A stretch of DNA of 64,000 bases from an uncultured Sphingomonadaceae bacterium (GTDB taxonomy: Bacteria > Pseudomonadota > Alphaproteobacteria > Sphingomonadales > Sphingomonadaceae). A program made the translations under genes and the position numbers. The stretch spans positions 1-64,000 of the forward strand of contig CANMFX010000003.1 in assembly GCA_947497315.1 (NCBI GenBank). Direction: 5' to 3'. Below, in pieces: positions 37,114 through 45,027 of the stretch (position 1 is its first letter; every line of letters starts with the position of its first letter). Below the pieces are notes generated by a model. The model saw only the letters and a list, made by a program, of their open reading frames with translations. It was not told the origin of the DNA and made no database searches.

Positions 37114-37145
37114 GGGCGAGTGGAATATCCCACTCGCCCCTTTTT
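37114..37145. terminator. Bidirectional terminator between the TonB receptor and TetR 3
   Basis: A 10-bp perfect stem (GGGCGAGTGG, 37114-37123, with CCACTCGCCC, 37130-37139) is followed by CTTTTTG. It lies 23 bp after the receptor stop and just before the convergent TetR 3 stop. Confidence 0.88.
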
Positions 37146-37148
37146 GTT

Positions 37149-37781
37149 CTACTCGGTATTTTGTTTAACGATTCCGGTATCTGAAGAGCGGTAAACGCTC
37201 ATTATCATTTCAGTGGTCAAGCCTGCTATGTCCTCCAGATCTGCACCGGTTTCCAGCATGAATTGGCCCGCCGATGCGGGCATACCATAAGCAATTGCCG
37301 CTTTGGCGCGCGCGGTTTCTGGCGGCAATTCGAAAATCTTGGTAGCGGTGCGCGCGAAAAAACGGATCAGGTTATCGCGACCTCGTGAACGGAGCTTGGC
37401 ATTGTTTTTGACAGATGGTTCCGCCTCCAGCCGTTCTATGATCTGGCCCCGTTCTTGTGCAAAGCGTAAATAGACCGTTGTCATGGATCGCACGAGTTCT
37501 TCAAAATTCTCTGGATTCTTGACGACCTTGGTTTGGGCAAGTCGCATGGCCCGAAGTTCCCGCGTAAGCAGCTGGACGAGCACTTCGTTCAAGTTGGTAA
37601 AATATTTATATACCAGCGATTTGCTGATCCCTGCTTCGCGGCCTATCCTCTCAATTGAAATCTTAGCAACACCCTCTTTCGAGATTATTCTTGATGCATG
37701 ATCAAGGATCAACTCCCGCCGTGTTTCGGGGCTCAGTCGCGTTCGCTTTCTAGTCGGTTTTACATGCGTGCGAGTGTTCAT
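37149..37781 (-). CDS. TetR-family regulator 3
   Basis: 210 residues. The helix-turn-helix is ISIERIGREAGISKSLVYKY. It is not closely related to TetR 1 and 2: the recognition helix differs (SKSLVYKYF) and the ligand domain lacks the YVRPD and HGALALP stretches. The C-terminal domain contains AYGMPASAGQFMLETGADLE. It lies 62 bp downstream of the flavin-reductase fusion gene in the same direction, so it may regulate that gene. The ATG at 37781 was preferred to a TTG at 37793. Confidence 0.88.
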   Translation of the reverse strand: MNTRTHVKPTRKRTRLSPETRRELILDHASRIISKEGVAKISIERIGREAGISKSLVYKYFTNLNEVLVQLLTRELRAMRLAQTKVVKNPENFEELVRSMTTVYLRFAQERGQIIERLEAEPSVKNNAKLRSRGRDNLIRFFARTATKIFELPPETARAKAAIAYGMPASAGQFMLETGADLEDIAGLTTEMIMSVYRSSDTGIVKQNTE

Positions 37782-37843
37782 AAAGTGAGCCAATCAGTTG
37801 TTTATATCTTATCAAATATCACGTGCGACACACTATGGCCAAA

Positions 37844-39019
37844 TTAGGCTTCGGTCCAGATATGGCGAGCGAGATCGAGAATAAGGTCATGCAATGGATG
37901 CGCCGAAGCACTACGGTTTCGAACGAGAGAGATATCAATGGATTCGGTATCGACATCAAGCTTTCTTGATACCACTGCCGCACTGCCGCCGCGCGCGGCG
38001 ATATTGGTCAATACTACAGCGAAACCCAATTCCTCCCTTACCATTGCCCGTGCCATTTCTAGCGAGGAAGATCTGTAGAGGGTGTTCGGGGTTACACCAT
38101 GTTCTAGCATAAGACTTTCGACTCTTTGGCTCGCAGCTTTGTCGATCGCCGATATCATCGGTTCGCCCGACAAATCCGCCGGTGAGATTGTGTTTTTCTC
38201 CGCCAATCGATGGTTCGCCGCGATCAAAACGTGAGGAGAAAGCGATGCCACCGGAGCCATTGAAAGCTCGCTACCGAAATCGTTGCCATACATCACCGCA
38301 CAGTCGATTTCGCCGGACATCAGCCCCAGGGTCAATCGTCTGCGATCACCTTCGATAAGGTTTAACCGAACCGGATGGCCTGCCTCCTTCAGCTTCCTGA
38401 CCAGGGTCGGCAGAAGATAGGGTGCGAACGTGTGGAAGCATCCGATCGACAGCGGCAGTGCATCTTCCGATCCGTCTTCGCAGGGCGCAGGACCGAAATT
38501 GACGGGCTGGACAGAACCATAAGCTCTGTTGGCGTAGGTCAGCGCATTGCCAGAACCGGACAGTTCGATATGCTGAACTTCACCAAAAATCACATGATGC
38601 AAGCCGACCTTCTTGGTCGAAACGATCCGGCAATCCAACGCCGCCAACGCATCAACAATCGCAGGTGCAGCGGTTGCGTGCGTCGTCCAGCTTGCGGCGC
38701 TAAACTTGTCGTTCACCGCTTCCTTATACCGTCCAGCGAAAACGTCGGAAATGTAGGATTGATGTTCGTGCAGGATATTGACGCAAAAAACTCCATTGCC
38801 AAGGATTTTCTGGGTGGCTGAATTCTTCTCGTTTAAGCAAACGAGCAAAGTCGGTGGATCGGTATCTGCTGATACCGATGACATCGCCGAAACGGTTACA
38901 CCTGCACGGCCTTCTGTCCCATCGGTAGTGACGATATTCACAGTTGCTGGCGCAAAGCTCATCGCATCAAAATATTTTTGCTGGAGCGACGGATTCTCAA
39001 TCCCAGTTTTTCCTGTCAA
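37844..39019 (-). CDS. Flavin reductase fused to a LysR-type effector-binding domain
   Basis: 391 residues of unusual make-up. Residues 1 to about 175 form a flavin reductase-like FMN-binding domain (YFDAMSFAPATVNIVTTDG; GVTVSAMSSVSADTDPPTLL; FCVNILHEHQ; HHVIFGEVQHIE). From about residue 190 to 391 follows a LysR substrate-binding domain (LSIGCFHTFAPYLLPTLVRK; LTLGLMSGEIDCAVMY; ISAIDKAASQRVES), with no helix-turn-helix. A fused sensor domain could gate flavin reduction by a pathway ligand, as the C-terminal MarR-like domain does in the 4-hydroxyphenylacetate hydroxylase reductase. The start is TTG at 39019; an in-frame stop lies close upstream and the first ATG (residue 20) would cut the flavin domain. 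No oxygenase partner is adjacent. Confidence 0.85.
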   Translation of the reverse strand: MTGKTGIENPSLQQKYFDAMSFAPATVNIVTTDGTEGRAGVTVSAMSSVSADTDPPTLLVCLNEKNSATQKILGNGVFCVNILHEHQSYISDVFAGRYKEAVNDKFSAASWTTHATAAPAIVDALAALDCRIVSTKKVGLHHVIFGEVQHIELSGSGNALTYANRAYGSVQPVNFGPAPCEDGSEDALPLSIGCFHTFAPYLLPTLVRKLKEAGHPVRLNLIEGDRRRLTLGLMSGEIDCAVMYGNDFGSELSMAPVASLSPHVLIAANHRLAEKNTISPADLSGEPMISAIDKAASQRVESLMLEHGVTPNTLYRSSSLEMARAMVREELGFAVVLTNIAARGGSAAVVSRKLDVDTESIDISLVRNRSASAHPLHDLILDLARHIWTEA

Positions 39020-39227
39020 ATCAACACCCTAACGCTGTACCTAAACCGTTCCCAATATTCAATCGACGCCCTTGATCCCGCAGTATGACAACAGGGTCAA
39101 GGACTTATTCCACAAATCGTCTTTATACTGATCGCCGATTTGACTAGCAATTTTGAGGTGTTCCGAGTCCAACTATCCAAGCAACAATCTGCACCGATCT
39201 TCAGAATTTGAGCAGCTTGGAAAATGA

Positions 39228-39503
39228 GCATTATGCGGCAGTGTCATTGGAGGTCTCGACACGATGGAGGCTATGGTTGCGTTCATCACAGATGATTTTC
39301 ATGAATGCTACTGGACAATGCAGGAAGTTGGCTTTGCAGTTGCGAAGGGTGTTCCAATTATCGCACTAAAGGTTGGGAAACATGACCCTCCAGGCTTTAT
39401 GGCTCTTAAACAAGCGCTAAAAGGTCAAATCGATGTGCCAATAAAAAATGCTGAAAACTTATACCCGCTTATTGGAAGCAAATTGCGCAAACGTCGGGCG
39501 TAG
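39228..39503 (+). pseudogene. Truncated TIR-domain gene (C-terminal part)
   Basis: The frame opens after a stop at 39225-39227 and contains GGLDTMEAMVAFITDDFHEC, then WTMQEVGFAVAKGVPIIALK and KHDPPGFMALKQALKGQ. This matches the C-terminal half of bacterial TIR domains, including the glutamate in WT.QE that is catalytic in TIR NADases. The N-terminal half (the usual ISHASxDK start) could not be found in any frame in the 200 bases upstream. An ATG at 39264 could still give a 79-residue peptide. The fragment is likely a decayed defence gene. Confidence 0.6.
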
Positions 39504-39519
39504 ATGTTCCACTTTAAGT

Positions 39520-39576
39520 TGGTAGCGGAGGAGGGACTGGAACCCCCGACACATGGATTATGATTCCACTGCTCAG
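39520..39576 (-). pseudogene. Degenerate 3' portion of a tRNA-Met (CAT)
   Basis: Read on the minus strand the piece holds GAGCAGTGGAATCATAATCC (end of the D arm and an anticodon arm with loop ATCATAA, anticodon CAT), a T arm with GGGGG and CCCTC stems around loop TTCCAGT, the acceptor strand CTCCGCT and a CCA end. The 5' acceptor and D arm are absent: the bases further upstream do not pair. The T loop also departs from the consensus TTCRA. It looks like an attachment-site copy of the tRNA 3' end, now decaying. Confidence 0.5.
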
Positions 39577-39763
39577 TGCAGGAATTAAGTACCGCCAGTA
39601 ACGTTTAGAGACGGTTATCCTACCGACCAGCGATACTTGACCAACAGGCAATGACGGGTGCTAAAATGCTTCAAAATAAGTGAGGTGTCCCGCCAGATAA
39701 TCTGACATACTTCTCTGTATGGCAGATTCACCAACTCTTTGATTTATATATAAAAAAGAGAAA

Positions 39764-39839
39764 TGGTGAGCCCTGCTGGGTTCGAACCAGCGACCTACTG
39801 ATTAAAAGTCAGTTGCTCTACCGACTGAGCTAAGGGCCC
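39764..39839 (-). tRNA. tRNA-Lys (anticodon TTT)
   Basis: 76 bases. The 5' end GGGCCCTTAGCTCAGTCGGT gives acceptor and D arm, the anticodon loop is CTTTTAA (anticodon TTT), the T loop TTCGAAC is canonical, and the acceptor strand AGGGCTC ends in A-CCA. All four stems pair. A T-rich stretch with CTCTTT/AAAGAG ends follows on the minus strand and may terminate it. Confidence 0.97.
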
Positions 39840-39927
39840 ACAACTGCACGCGGCTATTGCGAAGCGCCTCCCTAGTGGTGCTTGGCCACCGGGTCAAGCG
39901 GCTTTGGGATGTTTTAGCTGGAATTTA

Positions 39928-40410
39928 TCACAGGCCTTTGCGGGAAGCAATTTGTGCAATCGTCAGGCCGGTCACCGGGTCGCGCCACTTGGGCGCGATT
40001 TCGGCAGCTGGCTGCAGCACAAAGGCGCGCTCCCGCATCATCATGTGAGGGATTGTCAGTCTTGGATTGTCTCTGGAAAAAGCGCCTTCACTCCATAATA
40101 TAATGTCGAGATCGAGCACCCTTCGTGACCATGGCTGCCCGCGTCTTGTGCCAAAGCGTGATTCGATGGTCTTCAAAAGCGTTAGCAATTCGTCCGGGCG
40201 AAGGCCCGTACTTATGATCGCAGCAGCATTGGCATAAGCACGGTTTGATGGGCCGACTGGTCTGGAAGAGAGAGTTGCCGAATATTTCAAGACGGCCAGG
40301 CCCTGTTGTTCAAGCGCAGCCAAAGCCGCTGAAATGACTCTGGCGGGAGGTCCATGCCGGACATGGCGCTGGTTGGAGCCCAAGGCTATCAGGAAGCGGG
40401 TCTCAGGCAC
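39928..40410 (-). CDS. folK: 6-hydroxymethyl-7,8-dihydropterin pyrophosphokinase
   Basis: 160 residues. The start RFLIALGSNQRHVRHGPP, the central YSATLSSRPVGPSNRAYANA and the signature WSRRVLDLDIILW (RxLDLDIL) define FolK. IPHMMMRERAFVLQPAAEIA is the conserved C-terminal stretch. It transfers pyrophosphate from ATP to the pterin in folate synthesis. It stands alone, reading toward tRNA-Lys. Confidence 0.95.
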   Translation of the reverse strand: MPETRFLIALGSNQRHVRHGPPARVISAALAALEQQGLAVLKYSATLSSRPVGPSNRAYANAAAIISTGLRPDELLTLLKTIESRFGTRRGQPWSRRVLDLDIILWSEGAFSRDNPRLTIPHMMMRERAFVLQPAAEIAPKWRDPVTGLTIAQIASRKGL

Positions 40411-40516
40411 TTTGTTCCTCGGTTCTTAATTGCAGATAGCGCTAAACTAACGGTTTAAACGTCAGAAAACCGCTGCTACCATGGAAAGACAATAAGGCAA
40501 ATGCAGGAGCAATATT

Positions 40517-41098
40517 ATGGGCGTTCGACATGTTGGCGGGGGTGGCGCCACATTGCTACTGGCCGGGCTGGCCCTTTCATTAACTGCTTGCGGTGGTAAC
40601 AGTGCCAGTTCTGAACTGGAACCCGCCGAAAGCATCGCACGGGCCGATCTGATCGGCGCAGATGAGACGCGATATGGTGAAGTCATAATTGGTGAGGGTG
40701 ATGGCGGCCTGATTGTGCAAATTACTGCGGAAGGCCTGGCGCCTGGACCGCGCGGGGTTCATATTCACGAAGTAGGAAAATGCGAAGGGCCTGATTTTAA
40801 ATCAGCCGGTGGGCACTGGAATCCGACTGGAAGAGAGCATGGATTTGACAATCCCATGGGCGCGCATATGGGCGATTTCTTTAACCTTGATATTGGTGAG
40901 GATGGCAAGGGTTCAGTAGAAGCGACGATAGATGGCGCTGCCCTGAAAGAAGGGGATAACGCCTTGATGGATGCGGATGGCGCGTCTTTTGTGGTCCATG
41001 CCGGGCCGGATGATCTAAAAACCGACCCTTCGGGGGAAAGCGGCGGCCGGATCGCCTGCGGTGTTTTCGAGTTGCAGAAATTTGAACCAACCAGATAG
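40517..41098 (+). CDS. sodC: Cu,Zn superoxide dismutase, lipoprotein form
   Basis: 193 residues. A lipoprotein signal ends in LTACGGN (Cys near residue 25). Metal ligands are visible: GVHIHEVGKC (HxH, with a disulfide cysteine), GGHWNPTGREHG and GAHMGDFFNL (zinc and bridging residues), and VVHAGPDD (copper). GGRIACGVFEL holds the second disulfide cysteine. It should remove superoxide in the periplasm, attached to a membrane. The gene stands alone. Confidence 0.94.
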   Translation: MGVRHVGGGGATLLLAGLALSLTACGGNSASSELEPAESIARADLIGADETRYGEVIIGEGDGGLIVQITAEGLAPGPRGVHIHEVGKCEGPDFKSAGGHWNPTGREHGFDNPMGAHMGDFFNLDIGEDGKGSVEATIDGAALKEGDNALMDADGASFVVHAGPDDLKTDPSGESGGRIACGVFELQKFEPTR

Positions 41099-41168
41099 TG
41101 ATTGGGTAATAGCTGTCACGCCGAATTTTTTGAATTCCAGAATATCTTTTTAGCTGTCGGGGGGTCGC

Positions 41169-41627
41169 ATGGCTATTTCAGTTCTCTTTGTATGCATGGG
41201 TAATATTTGCCGGTCGCCGTTGGCCGAAGCAGCATTGCGGCAGGAATGCGTGCGCATGGGCATCAACATGGTGATCGATTCTGCTGGAACGCATGATTGG
41301 CATACCGGGCGACCGCCGGATGAACGGGCGCAAGCCGTCGCTGTTCGCAACGGGGTGTCGATCGACCATTTGCGCGCCCGCCCGGTAAGAACCTCAGATT
41401 TTCGCGATTTTAATCATATTATCGCGCTTGATAGGGACAATCTGACCAATCTGAAGGCGATACAGCCGTCTGATGGTTCTGCGCGGATCGCGCTGCTGCT
41501 GGATTTTGTCGAGGGCCGCGCTGGCCAGAATGTTGATGATCCCTATTATGGCAATGATGAAGCGTTTGAACAAACCTGGGCTGATGTTGTTGCCGGAGCA
41601 AAAGCGCTGACCGCAAAATTCTCCTGA
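41169..41627 (+). CDS. Low-molecular-weight protein tyrosine phosphatase
   Basis: 152 residues. The phosphate loop is VCMGNICRSPLAE (CxxxxxR) and the general acid is in NVDDPYYGND. Such phosphatases act on tyrosine-phosphorylated proteins or serve in polysaccharide control; here there is no kinase gene beside it, so the partner is unknown. The start at 41169 follows GGGGGTCGC. Confidence 0.94.
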   Translation: MAISVLFVCMGNICRSPLAEAALRQECVRMGINMVIDSAGTHDWHTGRPPDERAQAVAVRNGVSIDHLRARPVRTSDFRDFNHIIALDRDNLTNLKAIQPSDGSARIALLLDFVEGRAGQNVDDPYYGNDEAFEQTWADVVAGAKALTAKFS

Positions 41628-41699
41628 ATGATTTCTTTTTGGGAATTGGCGAATAGCTCCGAGCGTTGAATGTTTGCGCCCCACCAGAGCCGGCCCTTC

Positions 41700-41815
41700 A
41701 CTTGGGATGTGAATGCAAGTCCGGCCTCCAGCAAGGTCCAGCGACAACGCGCCGAACGAGAGGGAGCATATTCATAAAGAGTGATTTGCGGTATATTGCG
41801 TTCCTGATTGGACAA
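41700..41815 (-). pseudogene. N-terminal fragment of a glutathione S-transferase gene
   Basis: On the minus strand a frame begins MSNQERNIPQITLYEYAPSR then SARCRWTLLEAGLAFTSQVK, which is the first beta strand and helix of a GST, with the usual sphingomonad wording. After about 40 residues the GST similarity stops and the frame runs antisense into the phosphatase gene. The cis-proline and the helical domain are missing. It is a remnant. Confidence 0.6.
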
Positions 41816-41983
41816 TTTCTTGTTTTCGGTGATTATCGATTGATGTTATCTATGAGTTAACTTGTTGATTTTATCGACCCGACATTCGGTTTTTCTTGAA
41901 AAATTCACATAATCAACCGATATTGAAGGGGATAGCGTCGCCGTCATGTTTTTGCGGCGCAATAACTGAGGAGTTTGAATATC

Positions 41984-42718
41984 ATGGCTTGGCCTGACCC
42001 ACGAGCGACAATGTCGCGTACACCTGTTGGCACGACGCCACAATCCGATGTCGCATATGACGCCGGACTGCGCTCTTACATGCTTAAAGTCTATAACTAC
42101 ATGGCGAGCGGCGTGCTGCTCACCGGTATTGTCGCGATGCTTTTTGCAAGTTCCGGCATGGCCGCAGAAATCATGTTTGGCGGCGGACCGCTGAAGTGGC
42201 TTATTATCCTGTCTCCCTTGGCGATCGTTTTTGCGATGAGCTTTGGTCAGAATAAATTCTCTACATTTACGTTGCAGGCTATGTTCTGGGGCTTTGCGAC
42301 CTTGATGGGTCTTTCTATGTCGACGATTTTCCTCGTCTATACGGGTGCTTCTATTGCCCAGACATTCTTTGCTACATCAGCAGCATTTCTAGGCCTTAGC
42401 CTGTTCGGATATACGACCAAGAAAGATCTGTCCGGTTGGGGCAGTTTCCTGATCATGGGCGTGATTGGTCTGTTGGTAGCGATGGTGATCAACATCTTCC
42501 TGCAATCCACGATGATGCATTTTGTTATCAGCGCTATAGGTGTTCTGGTTTTCGCAGGCCTGACGGCTTACGACACGCAGCGGATCAAGAGCATGTATTC
42601 CTATGTTGCCGGTACGGACATGGTTGGCAAAGTTATTATCATGAGTGCGCTCAACTTGTATCTGGACTTTATCAACATGTTCCAGTTCCTGCTAAGCTTC
42701 ATGGGTAGCCAGGACTAA
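41984..42718 (+). CDS. Bax inhibitor-1/YccA family membrane protein
   Basis: 244 residues with seven predicted membrane helices. VYNYMASGVLLTGIVAMLFA opens the family domain, and AGLTAYDTQRIKSMY is its C-terminal signature with the buried aspartate. Bacterial members are linked to membrane protein quality control (YccA inhibits FtsH) or calcium leak; which applies here is unknown. GAGGAG precedes the ATG. A terminator follows 30 bp after the stop. Confidence 0.93.
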   Translation: MAWPDPRATMSRTPVGTTPQSDVAYDAGLRSYMLKVYNYMASGVLLTGIVAMLFASSGMAAEIMFGGGPLKWLIILSPLAIVFAMSFGQNKFSTFTLQAMFWGFATLMGLSMSTIFLVYTGASIAQTFFATSAAFLGLSLFGYTTKKDLSGWGSFLIMGVIGLLVAMVINIFLQSTMMHFVISAIGVLVFAGLTAYDTQRIKSMYSYVAGTDMVGKVIIMSALNLYLDFINMFQFLLSFMGSQD

Positions 42719-42747
42719 GCGTCTATTCATATGCTTTGACGTACGAC

Positions 42748-42777
42748 AAAGCCCGGCAGGAAACTGCTGGGCTTTTT
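42748..42777 (+). terminator. Terminator after the Bax-inhibitor-like gene
   Basis: An 11-bp stem (AAGCCCGGCAG with CTGCTGGGCTT, one G-T pair) around a GAAA loop is followed by TTTTTCTTTT. Confidence 0.9.
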
Positions 42778-42868
42778 CTTTTGGCAGTTGGTCGTTTTTC
42801 GGTTGCTATTGCTGGACAAGCGAGGGCCTCCGGCATAAGAATTTTGCGCGATCCATAGGGGAAATATA

Positions 42869-43579
42869 GTGCTTCAGAGTATAAAAAAAGTTCGTTTGTT
42901 AGTCGTTGCTGCGGCCGTATCTGCGCTGGCTGCCTGCCAGACCGCACCGCCTCCGCCTCCGCCAGCACCGGTTGCCACTCCGCAATATACGCCTCGTGCG
43001 CCGACGACGCCATTTGGTGCGAGTATCAACACCATCGTGCCTCAACTGCGTCCTGACGGTTTGCGGCAGACAATCAATCGTGACATCGGGCCTTTGGAAA
43101 CTTTGTGGCATGTAAGGGCCGCATTGAATGTCGCGGCGCTGAGCTGCACCGGGGCCCAATATTCGCGATTAGTGAGTGATTATAATGCCTTCATTGGCAA
43201 CAATAAGAAGTTTTTGCGGAATGCCAATAATGCGATTATCAGGAAATATCGGAGCGATCATGGCAGCGGATACAAGCAAGCACATGATCGTCATCAGACC
43301 AGCCTGTATAACTACTGGTCATTTTCTCCGCTGCGGCGCCCCTTTTGCGACCGGGCGGTGCAAGTCAGTCAGCGAGCGATTATAACGAAATCGGAAGAAT
43401 TAGAGGCCTTCGGCGCGCAGGCGCTGGCCGAACTGGAAAAACCGTTCACTGATTTTTATCTCGCCTATGAGGAATATGAGCGTGATCTGGATGCCTGGCG
43501 CCGGCAATATGCGCCGGAGCAGGCCCGCGATGCGGCGGATGAGACAATCAACACAACAGGCCTGACCAAAGGAGGTTAG
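42869..43579 (+). CDS. Lipoprotein of unknown function
   Basis: 236 residues. The lipoprotein signal ends in ALAACQTA (Cys near residue 23), followed by a proline run (APPPPPPAPVATPQYTPRAP) that could span part of the cell wall. The remainder is helical, with two cysteines (LSCTGAQ and PFCDRAV) that may pair. YNAFIGNNKKFLRNANNAII and TDFYLAYEEYERDLDAWRRQ are the most conserved-looking parts. I do not recognise a named family, though such proteins seem common in sphingomonads. It has its own terminator. Confidence 0.75.
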   Translation: MLQSIKKVRLLVVAAAVSALAACQTAPPPPPPAPVATPQYTPRAPTTPFGASINTIVPQLRPDGLRQTINRDIGPLETLWHVRAALNVAALSCTGAQYSRLVSDYNAFIGNNKKFLRNANNAIIRKYRSDHGSGYKQAHDRHQTSLYNYWSFSPLRRPFCDRAVQVSQRAIITKSEELEAFGAQALAELEKPFTDFYLAYEEYERDLDAWRRQYAPEQARDAADETINTTGLTKGG

Positions 43580-43613
43580 GCTCTGGATGTTCCAGAATAA
43601 AACTGGAAAAAAG

Positions 43614-43646
43614 AAGGCCAGATGGTTGGAACCATCTGGCCTTTGT
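43614..43646 (+). terminator. Terminator after the 42.9-kb lipoprotein gene
   Basis: A 14-bp perfect stem (AAGGCCAGATGGTT and its complement) with a two-base core loop is followed by TGTCTTT. It lies 35 bp after the stop codon. Confidence 0.85.
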
Positions 43647-43698
43647 CTTTCAGCTTCCCAGAGATGGGGAGAGAGCGCTGAAAGAAGGAGGGATTGAT

Positions 43699-44148
43699 TT
43701 AAAAGCCGAAGCGGACTCCGACTGAACTTTTGTCTTTCGCCGCTGGTCCTGCATCAGACAGATAATCTGAACGCACCGAGCTGGAAACGAAGCGACCGGG
43801 GCTAATAGCATCAACGCCGCTATCCTGCGCGTTGGAGCGATAAGAAAATTCTTGAGGAATGAACAAACTGGTCAGGCCCGCATCGGGTTGTGCTGCGACA
43901 GGTGCTATATCGTTCTGTATGCGGAAGCCGGGTGCAAATTCAGCAGCCATAGTGGCCATGAAACCATGATCCTTTTTGCTGGTAACACCAGCCAGATCAA
44001 AATTGCTTATAGGAAGATCGATGGCCTGATGCTTTTGGGGGGAAGCGGTTTCTGCCATGCTTTGGGTATCTATGGCAGAGTCGGCAAATGCTGGCGTTGC
44101 GGTGATGCTGATAAGGGCAGCGGCGGTAACGATAACTGCATTTTTCAT
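43699..44148 (-). CDS. Small exported protein of unknown function
   Basis: 149 residues. A signal peptide (MKNAVIVTAAALISITATPA) ends at PAFADSA. The mature part has no known domain and ends in SSVGVRFGF, an aromatic C-terminus of the type seen in outer membrane proteins, though the chain is too short for more than a few strands. The segment APGFRIQNDIAPVAAQPDAG is not recognised. It is convergent with the lipoprotein gene ending at 43579. Confidence 0.65.
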   Translation of the reverse strand: MKNAVIVTAAALISITATPAFADSAIDTQSMAETASPQKHQAIDLPISNFDLAGVTSKKDHGFMATMAAEFAPGFRIQNDIAPVAAQPDAGLTSLFIPQEFSYRSNAQDSGVDAISPGRFVSSSVRSDYLSDAGPAAKDKSSVGVRFGF

Positions 44149-44307
44149 GACTTCGACCTTCCTATATCTGCAGCTCGCACTTGCTTGCTGCTCTCACAGG
44201 TGGTTTCGGGCCGGAAACAGATTTGGTTACAACAGGCCCATTTTTTATTGAGCAAATCGATCAATAGCCGGATTTTGATAGGATTGAGCGGGATTGATTC
44301 CAGAATT

Positions 44308-44934
44308 TTAGCCTTCTGGCATGAGCGCTGCGTCTATGGCTTTGGCTTCCGAATATTTCGTTCGTTCCCGCAGTCGCTCTGCATAAAGCTTGAAGCTGTC
44401 ACGCTCCGGAAAACTCTGAAACTGCAAGCCCCAATCGACTTGCGAGCCAACATAGACGTCCGCCATGGTGAAACGATCACCACATACATAAGCACGCGAT
44501 TGCAGCATCTGATCCAGAACATCCATGGCGCGGTCATAACTACCGTAACCTGCAGTACGCTCTTGCTCTTCTGTAGGGGACAGGCCGAAATTACGATCCA
44601 ATACTGCCTGTTCAATCGGCCCTGCCGCAAAAAATAGCCAGCGGTAATAGTCTGCGCGCTCTTCTGCTGTCGGCGCGAGACCGGCATCCGGAAAACTATC
44701 GGCCAGATATGCGCAAATCGCCGCGCATTCTGTCACTGTCCGGCCATTATGTACAATGGCAGGAACCTTGCCCATCGGATTGATGGCGAGATATTCATCC
44801 GATTTCATTTCGTCTTCATATGCAATGATCTTCTGATCATAGTCGGCCCCCGCTTCATGCAGGGCCCATCGCACGATTTGACCACGGGACATGGGGTTGG
44901 TGTAAAAGGTGAGCGGTGATGAAGTTGGGGACAT
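44308..44934 (-). CDS. Glutathione S-transferase family protein
   Basis: 208 residues. LTFYTNPMSRGQIVRWALHE and NPMGKVPAIVHNGRTVTECA give the thioredoxin-like domain, with the conserved proline and the TE pair that holds glutathione. The helical domain ends with FTMADVYVGSQVDWGLQF. It is separate in sequence from the GST at 7521 and from the fragment at 41700. Probably a detoxification enzyme with an open substrate. Confidence 0.92.
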   Translation of the reverse strand: MSPTSSPLTFYTNPMSRGQIVRWALHEAGADYDQKIIAYEDEMKSDEYLAINPMGKVPAIVHNGRTVTECAAICAYLADSFPDAGLAPTAEERADYYRWLFFAAGPIEQAVLDRNFGLSPTEEQERTAGYGSYDRAMDVLDQMLQSRAYVCGDRFTMADVYVGSQVDWGLQFQSFPERDSFKLYAERLRERTKYSEAKAIDAALMPEG

Positions 44935-45027
44935 TATCTACTCCTGTAGTGGCAAGGATTAAAATCATAGCAAATCTATAAATGTTTTACAGTTGGCACT
45001 TATTTAAACTGACGTCTTTCGCCGACG

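Noticed and set aside
39520-39650. A full tRNA-Met with an inserted segment or intron, or a tmRNA piece
   Set aside because: The 3' half is clear, but the bases where a D arm and 5' acceptor should be do not pair with the 3' acceptor CTCCGCT. An insert of about 40 bases is too short for a group I intron, and the presence of an anticodon arm speaks against tmRNA.
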